DNA of 64,000 nucleotides from Candidatus Magnetomicrobium cryptolimnococcus (GTDB lineage Bacteria; Nitrospirota; Thermodesulfovibrionia; Thermodesulfovibrionales; Magnetobacteriaceae): positions 1 to 64,000 of the forward strand of contig JAGYWI010000005.1 in NCBI GenBank assembly GCA_018606805.1, written 5' to 3'. The position numbers and the translations under genes are program-made. Below the pieces are notes generated by a model, which was not told where the DNA came from, ran no database searches, and worked only from the letters and a program-made list of their open reading frames with translations. This document shows positions 54,651 through 63,796 of the stretch, piece after piece (the stretch's first letter is position 1; each line of letters opens with the position of its first letter).

Positions 54651-55247
54651 TTAAGTTATCTGACCCCTTAGGTAGTCAAGAATCATTTCTGAGATAGTTT
54701 TCTTATATTTTTTAAAAAAGACCATCTCCTGCCTAATCCCCTTTTCTATACTAGCAATAAGCGTAAAGTATCTGGTGCGGTCTATTATAAGTGTCAAATC
54801 AGTTCCATTATTTTTTTCTTGAAAAACATTACAGCCATTCCACTGCTGCCCCTTCCTACCCGGTGTGTGTAATACCGATGGCAGCCCATGTACCCTGCAT
54901 ATTAATGGCCTGTTTTCATATACTATACACTTGCCATCGAAATTAACCGGACACATTATTTCAAGCGACTCCTGAGCATAGCCAACCCTTGCTATCTGCT
55001 GAAAATAATCCCGTGCCCGCACACTAACGTCTTCCATTACGCTATCTTCAAGCTTATCAAGCCCCTCACAAAAATAGAAGTACTCGGCTAACGTATAGTG
55101 ATTAAATACTGTCTTACAACAATTATCCGGACAACCCTCACACGAAAACCCGCCGTAATGACTTTGCCCTTTTTTATATTCAATATCTATGTCATTAAAA
55201 ACATTTTCTAGTTGCTTAATATACGGCTCCATGTCTGTTGTGGACAT
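54651..55247 (-). CDS. YkgJ-family cysteine cluster protein
   Basis: A 198-residue protein with the conserved Cys pattern of the YkgJ/Fli B-like family: CEGCPDNCC near the N-terminus, then CPVNFDGKCIVYENRPLICR and a late Cys in WNGC. The cysteines probably bind zinc or an iron-sulfur cluster. Function unknown. It is located between the HAD and hisB genes in a co-directional run. Confidence 0.8.
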   Translation of the reverse strand: MSTTDMEPYIKQLENVFNDIDIEYKKGQSHYGGFSCEGCPDNCCKTVFNHYTLAEYFYFCEGLDKLEDSVMEDVSVRARDYFQQIARVGYAQESLEIMCPVNFDGKCIVYENRPLICRVHGLPSVLHTPGRKGQQWNGCNVFQEKNNGTDLTLIIDRTRYFTLIASIEKGIRQEMVFFKKYKKTISEMILDYLRGQIT

Positions 55248-55283
55248 ATAAACTTGTAACCTCCCATCTCTATTTAAAAAACG

Positions 55284-55874
55284 TTAGTCTATTACCCCTT
55301 TTGTTGAAGGAATACCGTATGTCCTTTCATTGACTTTAACAGCATGTAAAATAGCCCTACCCAAAGCCTTAAAGATTGCTTCAAATACGTGGTGCGTATC
55401 CCGACCATAGTGCACTATAATATGTAAATTTATCATAGCATGTACACTAAAAGCCCTGAAAAAATCTTCAAAAAGCGCAACCTGCAGGTCCTTTATATAT
55501 TCATAGCTACTATCCACCTGATACACTAAAAAAGGCCGTCCACTTATGTCTATAATAACCTCTGCAAGTGCTTCATCCATAGGCACCTTTGCTACCCCAA
55601 AACGCTCAATACCACCCTTATCTTTTAGCGCTTCCCTTAATCCCTTACCAAGACTTATGCCAATATCTTCCATCAAATGGTGGTAATCTATCTCAATATC
55701 TCCCTCTGCCCGTACCCTCATGTCCATAATACCATGTCGGCACATTAGCGTTAACATATGGTCCAAAAATGGAATTGACGTCTTTATATCATATTCACCC
55801 TTGCCATCAAGGTTTAACTCCACCATTACGCTTGTTTCACTAGTTTTTCTTTCTATATATGATGTTCTCATCAT
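55284..55874 (-). CDS. hisB: Imidazoleglycerol-phosphate dehydratase
   Basis: A 196-residue enzyme of histidine synthesis, acting on imidazole glycerol phosphate with Mn2+. The His-rich motifs DYHHLMEDIG and DTHHVFEA carry metal ligands, and FLDHMLTLMCRHG is family-typical. It is a single-function enzyme without the phosphatase domain of enterobacterial HisB. It overlaps hisC by 4 bp. Confidence 0.96.
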   Translation of the reverse strand: MMRTSYIERKTSETSVMVELNLDGKGEYDIKTSIPFLDHMLTLMCRHGIMDMRVRAEGDIEIDYHHLMEDIGISLGKGLREALKDKGGIERFGVAKVPMDEALAEVIIDISGRPFLVYQVDSSYEYIKDLQVALFEDFFRAFSVHAMINLHIIVHYGRDTHHVFEAIFKALGRAILHAVKVNERTYGIPSTKGVID

Positions 55875-56899
55875 ACGTTACCTGTAATCTCCCTTAAAGT
55901 ACGAAGAAAAAACTCGTTTTCATCCGGCGTCCCTACAGTAACACGGAAATAACCCTCAAGGGCGCCACCTAGTTTCTTTACCAATATGCCCTGCCTTAAC
56001 AACGAAGCGTATATATCCTTAGCACTCTTAGTCTTAAATAAAATAAAATTAGCCTCCGACGGGTACACCTTTATTCCATGCAAACCCCTCATCGTCTCAT
56101 AAAGCCTCCGCCTTTCTTCCACTATCTTTTCAACCGTATGGTTAATAAAATATGGATTGTCAAGAGCCCTCATAGCCAGCTCCTGAGATAACGTATTTAC
56201 ATTATAAGGAAGCCTCACTTTGTTTATTTCAGCAATCAGCCTTTCATAACCAATAGCAAACCCCATCCGTAACGCTGCAAACCCTATTTTGCTCATCGTA
56301 CGCATCACAATTACGTTTTCATAATGGGCATTAATAAACCCCTCAACACTTGAAAAGGCTATATATGCCTCATCCACGATAACAACACCCGTAGCTGCAT
56401 TAATTACTTGGATTATCCTCTCCCTTTCAAAGGCATTACCGCTTGGGTTATTTGGAGAACTTATATAGATAATCCTCGGCTTTTCTTTATTTATAGTCTC
56501 AACCACCCTATCCACATCTATATCAAATCCACCATCAAGGGCAACACTTATGGTTTCCTCCCCCAACACCTTTGCTACTATCTCATACATAGCAAACGTT
56601 GGCTGCAATACCATAACCGGCCCACCAAACACCATCGTTATATAATATATTAACTCATCCGAACCATTCCCGTATACAATATTTTCTGCCTTTACATTTA
56701 ACTGCTTTGCAAGCACCCTCTTTAAACCCATAGCCTGTGGGTCCGGATACCTGTTTGGCTTAAACCCCTCCAGTAACCTCTCTTCAAAAACATATCCATA
56801 AGGGCTTTCATTTGCATCAAGCTTCACCCTACACGGTATGTCCTTTATCTCATAGGGCTTTAAAGCCAGTATGTTTTCTTTAACCAGCCTGCTCAACAC
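55871..56899 (-). CDS. hisC: Histidinol-phosphate aminotransferase
   Basis: A 342-residue PLP enzyme, fold type I. Signatures: KLDANESPYG at the N-terminus, SPNNPSGN, DEAYIAFS, and the PLP lysine in RTMSKIGFAALRMG. It transfers the amino group from glutamate in histidine synthesis. It directly follows hisG (1-bp junction) in the hisG-hisC-hisB order. Confidence 0.95.
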   Translation of the reverse strand: MLSRLVKENILALKPYEIKDIPCRVKLDANESPYGYVFEERLLEGFKPNRYPDPQAMGLKRVLAKQLNVKAENIVYGNGSDELIYYITMVFGGPVMVLQPTFAMYEIVAKVLGEETISVALDGGFDIDVDRVVETINKEKPRIIYISSPNNPSGNAFERERIIQVINAATGVVIVDEAYIAFSSVEGFINAHYENVIVMRTMSKIGFAALRMGFAIGYERLIAEINKVRLPYNVNTLSQELAMRALDNPYFINHTVEKIVEERRRLYETMRGLHGIKVYPSEANFILFKTKSAKDIYASLLRQGILVKKLGGALEGYFRVTVGTPDENEFFLRTLREITGNV

Positions 56900-57775
56900 T
56901 TACGGTATTACCTTATTAAGCGGGTATTCAACAATACCAGTAGCACCAGCCTTCTTAAGCCTTGGTATCAAATCCCGCGCATGCCGCTCATCAATAACAA
57001 CTTCTACCGAGGACCACCCCTCATCCGTAAGCTTCGAAATAGTCGGTGAATGAAGCGCTGGCAATAAAGCAAGTACGTCATTTAAGTTTATCTCACTAAC
57101 ATTCATCTTAAGGCCAACCCTCTCCTCAGCAGTCAATGCACCCTTTAAAAGCATTACAAGATTTTCAATCATCTCACGCTTTTGCTCATCCTGCCAAGCA
57201 CTTTTATTTGCAATAAAACGCGTCGTTGACACCAAAATGGTCTCAACTATCCGCAAATTGTTAGCCCTTAAAGATGTCCCTGTTTCCGTCAATTCTACAA
57301 TAGCATCAGCCAACTGCGGCGGCTTAACCTCCGTAGCCCCCCACGAAAAATCCACCTGAGCATTTATGCCATGTTCTATCAAATACCTTTTCGTATACCC
57401 AACTAGCTCAGTAGCAATCCTCTTACCATGCAAATCATCAATAGACCTAATATTCGACCCCTCCGGCACCGCTATAACCCAACGCACCGGCTTCAACCCC
57501 TCCTTGGCATAATTTAACTCAGCAACCTCTACTATATCTGCCCCCTGCTCTAATACCCAATCATAACCGGTAAGACCACAATCTAATATACCATTTTCCA
57601 CATACCGCGCCATCTCCTGCGCCCTTATTAACATTGCCTCCAGATAATCACAATCTATCGATGGATAATACGATCGCCGTGATACACTTATCTGATACCC
57701 CGCCTTTTTAAATAATTTGAACGTTGATTCCTGTAAACTCCCCTTTGGAAGCCCTATTTTTATTCTTTTAGTCAT
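56900..57775 (-). CDS. hisG: ATP phosphoribosyltransferase
   Basis: A 291-residue enzyme, the first step of histidine synthesis (ATP plus PRPP). I use the ATG at 57775 ([18 protein letters not shown]), which has GAGAGG upstream; a longer frame from 57946 is translated repeat DNA. The long-form C-terminal regulatory domain (feedback by histidine) is present, so no HisZ is needed. [15 protein letters not shown] is the typical PRPP-site motif. First gene of the minus-strand his run. Confidence 0.95.
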   Translation of the reverse strand: MTKRIKIGLPKGSLQESTFKLFKKAGYQISVSRRSYYPSIDCDYLEAMLIRAQEMARYVENGILDCGLTGYDWVLEQGADIVEVAELNYAKEGLKPVRWVIAVPEGSNIRSIDDLHGKRIATELVGYTKRYLIEHGINAQVDFSWGATEVKPPQLADAIVELTETGTSLRANNLRIVETILVSTTRFIANKSAWQDEQKREMIENLVMLLKGALTAEERVGLKMNVSEINLNDVLALLPALHSPTISKLTDEGWSSVEVVIDERHARDLIPRLKKAGATGIVEYPLNKVIP

Positions 57776-57849
57776 AATTAAAACAAACCTCTCAAAAATA
57801 ATGTAGTTTTTTATTATACCAAATAAACAGCAAAGAAGAAAAAAAGAAA

Positions 57850-57975
57850 AGAAAAAAGATAGAGGATGCGGTGGAAAACTTTTTAGGCAAAAAGGTGCGA
57901 AGATGCACCTCCCTGGCGCACCTGCCGTAAAGGTGCGAAGGCGCACCCCCCGTAAAGGTTTTCCCCCCGTTCCTC
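57850..57975 (+). repeat. Diverged interspersed hairpin repeat, copy 5
   Basis: The hisG-nadE gap (about 310 bp) contains GGATGCGGTGGAAAACTTTTTAGGCAAAAAGG, several tandem GGTGCGAAG/GCGCACC pieces, and GGTTTTCCCCCCG. It resembles the right half of the copy at 35335-35470 with extra GTGCG palindromes. Both flanking promoters must lie close to or within it. Confidence 0.6.
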
Positions 57976-58086
57976 TATTTCCTCAACTTAATGGCATTGA
58001 TGGGTCCACCTTACCCCTATATTTTTTTCTTTTCTATTTTTCCCTTTTTTCTATTTTTTCTTTCTCATTTTAGTTATAATTATAAG

Positions 58087-59808
58087 ATGAAAAAATTACG
58101 GCTTGCGCTTGGTCAGATCAATACAACTGTTGGTCATTTAGAAGGCAATATAAACAAAATAATTGAGTACGTTAAGAAGGCTGAAGACTTAAGAGCTGAT
58201 ATCATAGCCTTTCCAGAGTTAAGCATTACAGGTTATCCACCTGAGGATTTATTATTAAAAACCCACTTCATTAAAAACAACATGTTAATGATTGAGCGGT
58301 TAAAGGCGTATAGCAACAATATTGTCATACTATCTGGGTTTGTTTACGGAGAGGATGACATTTTCAATGCTTGTGCTGTTATGTATGAAGGGAAGGTTTT
58401 GCATGTATACAAAAAGATATTTTTACCTAACTATGGTGTGTTTGATGAGTTGAGATATTTTAAAGCAGGCAGGGAGCTTCCTTTATATGAGATATGCGGT
58501 GTAAAGGTGGGGGTCAATATTTGTGAGGATATGTGGTATCCAGATGGTCCTGCTCATGAGCAGGCTTTAGCAGGGGCGGAGGTCATCATTAATATTAACG
58601 CTTCACCGTACAGTATGTTTAAGGGGGCTTTTCGCCAGACGATGCTTTCTGTTAGGGCATTTGATAACTCTGTAATTATTGCCTATGTAAACTCTGTTGG
58701 GGGACAAGATGAGCTTGTTTTTGATGGGCACAGTTTAGTGGTTGATCCTAAGGGAAGGGTTATTGCAAGAGGCAAGCAGTTTACTGAGGAATTGATTGTT
58801 GTTGATTTGGATATTGAAAGTGTTTTTATGGCAAGGCTTCATGACCCAAGAAGGCGGCTTAAAAAAGATATTACTAAGGATATAAAAACCGTATTTGTTA
58901 GCAATCGCTGTATTGAAAAACCACTAGTTAATGTTAATACAACAAAAGATAATGAGCCTATGGAGCATAGCGAGGAAGTATATAATGCCATTTTGATGGG
59001 CACTAAGGATTATATACTTAAAAACCGGTTTTGTTCAGTAGTTATTGGTCTAAGTGGTGGTATAGATTCAGCTATTGTGGCAGTCATTGCAAAAGATGCT
59101 ATTGGTAGTGAAAACGTAAAAGGGGTGTTTATGCCATCCCAATATACCTCAGTAGAGTCTAGTGAGGATGTTTATGCACTGGCTAATAATTTAGGCATAG
59201 ATGTTATTGAGATACCTATTGTGGATATTTTTAATAGTTATCTTATAGAGTTATCTACCATCTTTAAGGGGATGCAGGTTGATACAACTGAAGAGAACCT
59301 GCAAGCGCGTATTCGTGGTAACATTCTTATGGCTATTTCTAATAAATTTGGTTCATTAGTATTAACCACGGGCAATAAGTCTGAGATGTCTGTTGGTTAT
59401 GCTACGTTATATGGTGATATGGCTGGTGGTTTTGCTGTTATTAAGGATGTACCAAAGACGCTTGTTTATAAAATTTCACGCTGGAGGAATACTAAGGGTA
59501 TAGTTATTCCTGAGCAGATTTTAATAAAAGAGCCAACTGCTGAGCTTAAAGAAGGGCAGAAGGACTTGGACTCTTTACCACCTTATGAGACTTTGGATAC
59601 GATACTTGAGGCTTATGTGGAAAAGGAGCTTAGTTTTACTCGGATATTGGATGAGGGGTTTGATGCTGAGACAATAAAAAAGGTTTTACAAATGATTGAT
59701 ATGAATGAATATAAGAGAAGGCAAGCCCCACCGGGGGTTAAGATAACCATGAGGGCCTTTGGAAAAGATAGGCGGATGCCGATAACTAATCGTTATAAAG
59801 ATTATTGA
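58087..59808 (+). CDS. nadE: Glutamine-hydrolysing NAD+ synthetase
   Basis: A 573-residue, two-domain enzyme. Residues 1-270 are a nitrilase-type glutaminase with Cys in NICEDMWYP and Glu/Lys partners (FPELSITGYPPED; YKKIFLPNYGVFDE). Residues 290-573 are the NAD synthetase with P-loop GLSGGIDSA. The start at 58087 (MKKLRLALGQI) is chosen; the upstream in-frame ATG at 57991 adds 32 residues of hydrophobic, T-rich intergenic translation. Completes NAD synthesis begun by nadB. Confidence 0.95.
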   Translation: MKKLRLALGQINTTVGHLEGNINKIIEYVKKAEDLRADIIAFPELSITGYPPEDLLLKTHFIKNNMLMIERLKAYSNNIVILSGFVYGEDDIFNACAVMYEGKVLHVYKKIFLPNYGVFDELRYFKAGRELPLYEICGVKVGVNICEDMWYPDGPAHEQALAGAEVIININASPYSMFKGAFRQTMLSVRAFDNSVIIAYVNSVGGQDELVFDGHSLVVDPKGRVIARGKQFTEELIVVDLDIESVFMARLHDPRRRLKKDITKDIKTVFVSNRCIEKPLVNVNTTKDNEPMEHSEEVYNAILMGTKDYILKNRFCSVVIGLSGGIDSAIVAVIAKDAIGSENVKGVFMPSQYTSVESSEDVYALANNLGIDVIEIPIVDIFNSYLIELSTIFKGMQVDTTEENLQARIRGNILMAISNKFGSLVLTTGNKSEMSVGYATLYGDMAGGFAVIKDVPKTLVYKISRWRNTKGIVIPEQILIKEPTAELKEGQKDLDSLPPYETLDTILEAYVEKELSFTRILDEGFDAETIKKVLQMIDMNEYKRRQAPPGVKITMRAFGKDRRMPITNRYKDY

Positions 59809-59845
59809 GTTCGTTTACTAAAATATCTTGTAAAAGGAGTAAGTC

Positions 59846-60241
59846 ATGGTATTTCAATGGTCAAAGCAGCTTTCTGTTGGTGTAGAGCAGATAGATGAGC
59901 AGCATAAGGAACTCTTCCATCGCATTAGTAGGTTAATAGAGTCCAGTCAAGAGGATGCGTCGTTAGCGTTTGTTTTTGAGTTTCTTGAAAAATATGTAGA
60001 AGTACACTTTGCCTTGGAAGAGACATATATGGAACGTTATGATTATCCCAAGTTATCAGACCATGAAAATGAGCATACGATATTTTGGGAAAATTATGCT
60101 GAGATACGGCAGGCTTATAATGACAGTGGGGTTACAGAGGAGCTAACCGCTCGAATTAAAGAGCATCTTTGTGATTGGTTGGTTAAACATATCTTAAAAG
60201 TGGATATGGAGTTAGGTAATTTTTTGAAGACAAAACTATGA
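59846..60241 (+). CDS. Bacteriohemerythrin
   Basis: A 131-residue non-heme diiron O2-binding protein. The iron ligands are visible: His in EQHKELFHR, HFALEETYM with Glu, HENEH, and HLCDWLVKHILKVD. Ribosome site AAGGAG. It is followed by a second hemerythrin after 28 bp (to the preferred start). Such proteins are common in microaerophilic and magnetotactic bacteria for O2 storage or sensing. Confidence 0.92.
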   Translation: MVFQWSKQLSVGVEQIDEQHKELFHRISRLIESSQEDASLAFVFEFLEKYVEVHFALEETYMERYDYPKLSDHENEHTIFWENYAEIRQAYNDSGVTEELTARIKEHLCDWLVKHILKVDMELGNFLKTKL

Positions 60242-60269
60242 TAAAAAAGATATTTTGGGGGATGTTTGG

Positions 60270-60680
60270 ATGGTTTTTAAGTGGACTGAACAGCTTGCGG
60301 TAGGGGTTGATATTATTGATAATCAACATAAGGAGTTGTTTGACAGGGTAAACAAACTAATTGATGCCTTCAATGAAGAAATTGATGAAGGTATAGTTAG
60401 GGAATTGTTGGATTTTCTTGGGACTTATGTTGATGAACATTTCTCTTTTGAGCAGGATTTAATGAAACATTATAATTATAATGATATTGATATTCATGTA
60501 TTTTCGCACAAGCTATTTACTGAAAACATGGCTAAAATCAAAAAAGAAATATTAACCAATGGTGTTAACTATGTATTAACACAGCATCTACAGGATCACT
60601 TGTGTGATTGGTTAATTAACCATATATATAAAGAAGACAGAAAGCTTGGGACTTTTTTACGTTTAAATGGTAAACAGTAA
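60270..60680 (+). CDS. Bacteriohemerythrin, tandem paralogue
   Basis: A 136-residue hemerythrin. I use the ATG at 60270 since MVFKWTEQLAVGVDIIDNQH matches the start of the neighbour (MVFQWSKQLSVGVEQIDEQH) and GGGGGA lies 7 bp upstream. Ligand motifs NQHKELFDR, HFSFEQDLM, HVFSHK and HLCDWLINHIYKED are all present. Paralogy with the first copy is clear from start, length and motif spacing. Confidence 0.92.
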   Translation: MVFKWTEQLAVGVDIIDNQHKELFDRVNKLIDAFNEEIDEGIVRELLDFLGTYVDEHFSFEQDLMKHYNYNDIDIHVFSHKLFTENMAKIKKEILTNGVNYVLTQHLQDHLCDWLINHIYKEDRKLGTFLRLNGKQ

Positions 60681-60723
60681 AGGTTGTTTAACTATTGCAA
60701 TTGTATTAGAATAAGGGGAAAGT

Positions 60724-60772
60724 TCAGCCGCACCTTCGCTACGCTCGCAATGACAACGTGGGGGCTGAACTA
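60724..60772. repeat. Intergenic palindrome with CTTCGCTACGCTCGC repeat
   Basis: GTTCAGCC-GCAC...GTGGGGGCTGAAC forms an imperfect hairpin (about 60721-60770) around the CTTCGCTACGCTCGCAATGACAA repeat, a near-copy of the one at 49786. It lies just before the ribosome site of the DsrE gene. Confidence 0.6.
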
Positions 60773-60796
60773 TTACGAATAAGGAGGTTTAATATC

Positions 60797-61153
60797 ATGG
60801 CTAAGTTTTTGTTTCTTATTACAAGAGGTCTGGATGACCCCGTGCGTGCAACTCGTGGTTTGATGCTTGCAAAGGTGGCTAAGGAAAAAGGGCACGATGT
60901 GCACATATTTTTGACCGATGATGCTGTGTTTTTGGCTAAAGAGGGGCTCTTAGATAATGTTATGACGCCAAGCGGTGATGAGGCACTTTCACATATGGGG
61001 TATTTAATTGCAAATAAAGTGCCTATTACTGTGTGTGTACCATGTGCTCAAGCTCGTAAGCTTTCTGACACTGAACTGATAGAAAATGCTACATTTGGTA
61101 AAGCGCCACAATTAATTGATGTTGCAGAAGATGCTAGGGTTTTTACGTTTTAG
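60797..61153 (+). CDS. DsrE/DsrF-family protein
   Basis: A 118-residue small alpha/beta protein of the DsrE/YchN family. The start at 60797 follows AAGGAGG; a longer frame from 60758 is not supported. GLDDPVRATRGLMLAKVAKEKG and VHIFLTDDAVFLAKEG are family-typical. The Cys in VCVPCAQAR (two) lie where DsrE-like proteins have a reactive cysteine, so sulfur transfer is possible. Confidence 0.85.
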   Translation: MAKFLFLITRGLDDPVRATRGLMLAKVAKEKGHDVHIFLTDDAVFLAKEGLLDNVMTPSGDEALSHMGYLIANKVPITVCVPCAQARKLSDTELIENATFGKAPQLIDVAEDARVFTF

Positions 61154-61298
61154 ATAATGACTTTGGTGGAGGTAATACAGTAATTAAAGGTGTGTTAAAT
61201 ATCCTGCCATAAAGGGTTAGGGGGCTATTTTTAAACCCCTTACTCTTATCTTGAGTTTAATATATTTGCACTTGTACCTTTAGTTCTACTAAAAATAA

Positions 61299-63617
61299 AT
61301 GTATAAATTAAAGAATTTTGATAAGTACTTAGCATATTTTTCTATACTATATTTGGTTTTGCCGTATTTTTTGTTTATACTTGGTTGGCTTAAGTTTTAC
61401 TATGCACTACCCATTGCAGTTGTTTTAGTGTATTCAATCTATTCAACATTAAAGGCTATTAATCAGTACTCTATTAAGGTAGCTACCCAATTATCTAGCC
61501 AATCATCCACTATCGCTAATGATTTAGAGGATGTCAGTTTTTGGCCTGTGATGCTTACTTTTTTAATTATAATCTTGTGGGTTGTGTTATCCGGTAGTGG
61601 AGCGATTGGTTTTCAAAACGGCGATTATTTTAAACACAATGCCGTTTTAAGTGATTTAATAAAGCACTCATGGCCTGTGCAGTACGGGAAAACTAACTAT
61701 TTTGAAACCATAGACAACTCTCTCCTTGTATATTATATGGCGTACTATCTACCGTCGGCTGTAGTTGGAAAGCTTTTGGGCTGGGATATAGCCAATTTAA
61801 GCATGCTCATTTGGACTATTTTAGGTGTTTTTCTTGGTGTTTTATGGATATTTGCCGTTGTTAGGCGTCGCTTTATATTTGTATGTATTTTGTTTATATT
61901 TTTTAGTGGTCTGGATTTTTTGGGATATGTTTTGACTCATTACGAATATCCCAAAGGAACGCTGCATATAGAGTTTTGGGCTGAAAAGTGGCAGTATACG
62001 TCTATGACAACAGCGCTATTTTATGTGCCACAGCAGGTCATTCCATGTTGGATTTTGACTGGTTTATTTATGGCCTTTAACACTCGTTATGGTATTAGAA
62101 GAAATGTTGCTTTCATATATTCATTAGGTATTTTTTGGGCTCCTTTTGTTTTTGCTGGACTCTTTCCTTTTGTGTTGCTTGCTACATTTACAACTAATAA
62201 AGGCTCGTTATTATCTGGAAGGGATTTCCTTGAGTTATTGAATTTTAATAATTTGATAATGGCTCCTTTAATAGTTATACTTATTATGATTTATTATGTT
62301 TCCGGTCCTGATATGTCGCTGCCACACGGGTGGCTATGGCGTGTTATGGATATGTATGATAATTGGAGTAAGTTAGTTATATTTTATCTTATAGAGTTTT
62401 TAATTTTTGCACTTTTAATTAAAAATGTTACGAAGGATATGCGTCTTTGGTTTTATACTGCTATATTGTGTTTGTTTATAATTCCATTTTACAAATTTGG
62501 TCAATATAATGATTTTGTTATGAGGGTGTCTCTGCCAGCCATCTATGTGTTGTTTATTTTTATAGCGAAGACTTTTGTAGATTTAGGCATGAAGGGCTTT
62601 GAAAGTAGATTGCTGCTAATATTTCTAATGCTTGGTGCCATTACGCCAGGTCAGGAATTTTCTGCAAGTATTAAACAGTTTGATAAAAAGCAAAATATTT
62701 TTGATATATTAAATATAGGAGGGGATATTTATTCCAGACAATATATTGGGGATTCCTCTTATACTAAATTTTCCTATATATTAAAAAAGGATGATGATAT
62801 AGAAAATATTGTTAATTACGTAAAATACTATACATCAAAAAGAAAACCTGTAGATGGGGACATCAATAGGGATGGTAAGACCGATTTAATCGGTGTAAAC
62901 CCTGCCGGTGAATTTTATTACTCTGTAAACCTTGAGGCATGGAACTACGTGGCTGCAAATATGGTACAGATAGGGCATGGAGACCTCAATAGGGATAATA
63001 AAGCAGATTTAATTGGTATTGATATAAACAATAAGGTTTACATCTCATATGATTTGGGCAAGAAGTGGCAGCTTATTGCTGGTCAACTTAAAAGTGTAGT
63101 AACTGCAGACCTTAACGGAGACGGAAAGGATGATATAATAGGAAACATGAATGACTCCCATACACACTATTCAACCGATCTTGGGCAGCATTGGCAACCG
63201 TTAGACATTTTATTTCAAAGTGTAAGTGGCGGAGACATTAACGGTGATGGCAAGGATGAACTATTTGGTGTTAAGGGTGATGGAGAGATATTTTATACGC
63301 TTGATTTTATCAATTGGCAAAAAGTCCCCGGAAATTTAGTAGATGTTGCTAGTTGTGATATAAATTTGGATGGAAAAGATGATATTGTCGGTATAGATAA
63401 GACTAATCATATATTTTACACAACTGATTTAGGTGGCAGTTGGGTAAATATACCTGGGGATTTGATACATATTTTGGTTGGTGACTATAATGGTGATGGC
63501 AAGTGTGATATTGCTGGTGTTACTAGTGAACACTATTTGTACTATACTTTAGATTTGGGTGGTCATTGGAATACAATTGGAATTACAATACTCCTTGTAA
63601 ATTGGTTATCTGCATAA
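61299..63617 (+). CDS. Large membrane protein with six Ca-loop/Asp-box repeats
   Basis: A 772-residue protein. Residues 1-475 have about 11 helices and an early extracytoplasmic loop with GFQNGDYFKHN, reminiscent of GT-C-type membrane enzymes. Residues 520-765 contain six repeats of about 40 residues, each with a Ca-binding-type loop DxNxDGKxDxxG (e.g. DINGDGKDELFG) and a second motif close to an Asp-box, S/T-x-D-x-G-x-x-W (e.g. STDLGQHW, TTDLGGSW). These look like FG-GAP/VCBS and BNR hybrids, forming a probable propeller. No symbol is justified. No consensus ribosome site is obvious before the ATG. Confidence 0.7.
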   Translation: MYKLKNFDKYLAYFSILYLVLPYFLFILGWLKFYYALPIAVVLVYSIYSTLKAINQYSIKVATQLSSQSSTIANDLEDVSFWPVMLTFLIIILWVVLSGSGAIGFQNGDYFKHNAVLSDLIKHSWPVQYGKTNYFETIDNSLLVYYMAYYLPSAVVGKLLGWDIANLSMLIWTILGVFLGVLWIFAVVRRRFIFVCILFIFFSGLDFLGYVLTHYEYPKGTLHIEFWAEKWQYTSMTTALFYVPQQVIPCWILTGLFMAFNTRYGIRRNVAFIYSLGIFWAPFVFAGLFPFVLLATFTTNKGSLLSGRDFLELLNFNNLIMAPLIVILIMIYYVSGPDMSLPHGWLWRVMDMYDNWSKLVIFYLIEFLIFALLIKNVTKDMRLWFYTAILCLFIIPFYKFGQYNDFVMRVSLPAIYVLFIFIAKTFVDLGMKGFESRLLLIFLMLGAITPGQEFSASIKQFDKKQNIFDILNIGGDIYSRQYIGDSSYTKFSYILKKDDDIENIVNYVKYYTSKRKPVDGDINRDGKTDLIGVNPAGEFYYSVNLEAWNYVAANMVQIGHGDLNRDNKADLIGIDINNKVYISYDLGKKWQLIAGQLKSVVTADLNGDGKDDIIGNMNDSHTHYSTDLGQHWQPLDILFQSVSGGDINGDGKDELFGVKGDGEIFYTLDFINWQKVPGNLVDVASCDINLDGKDDIVGIDKTNHIFYTTDLGGSWVNIPGDLIHILVGDYNGDGKCDIAGVTSEHYLYYTLDLGGHWNTIGITILLVNWLSA

Positions 63618-63687
63618 ATAAAGGATATTGGTAAGGGTATGAATTACACTCCCTGCGTGAGCCCCATTTGGCAGTAAGCTAATGCTA

Positions 63688-63783
63688 CAATACCGTTAAG
63701 TTAAGAGATACATGTATTTTTGTAGGGGCGAACCTATGTGTTCGCCCTTAATTTTGTACCTATTAATATTGAAATGCGCTACC
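63688..63783. repeat. Partial relative of the MITE
   Basis: It starts with CAATACCGTT, the outer 10 bases of the MITE end at 49821. It continues with GTATTTTTGTAGGGGCGAACC, a TGTTCGCCCTTAATTTT stretch and TACCTATTAA...TTGAAATGCGCTA, the same order as 49947-50020. The left part of the element is missing and no clear right terminal repeat is seen. Confidence 0.7.
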
Positions 63784-63796
63784 GATTGTTTCTATT

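Noticed and set aside
57776-57946. N-terminal extension of hisG
   Set aside because: It is translated repeat DNA with a hydrophobic, Phe-rich sequence; HisG proteins begin at the 57775 start.
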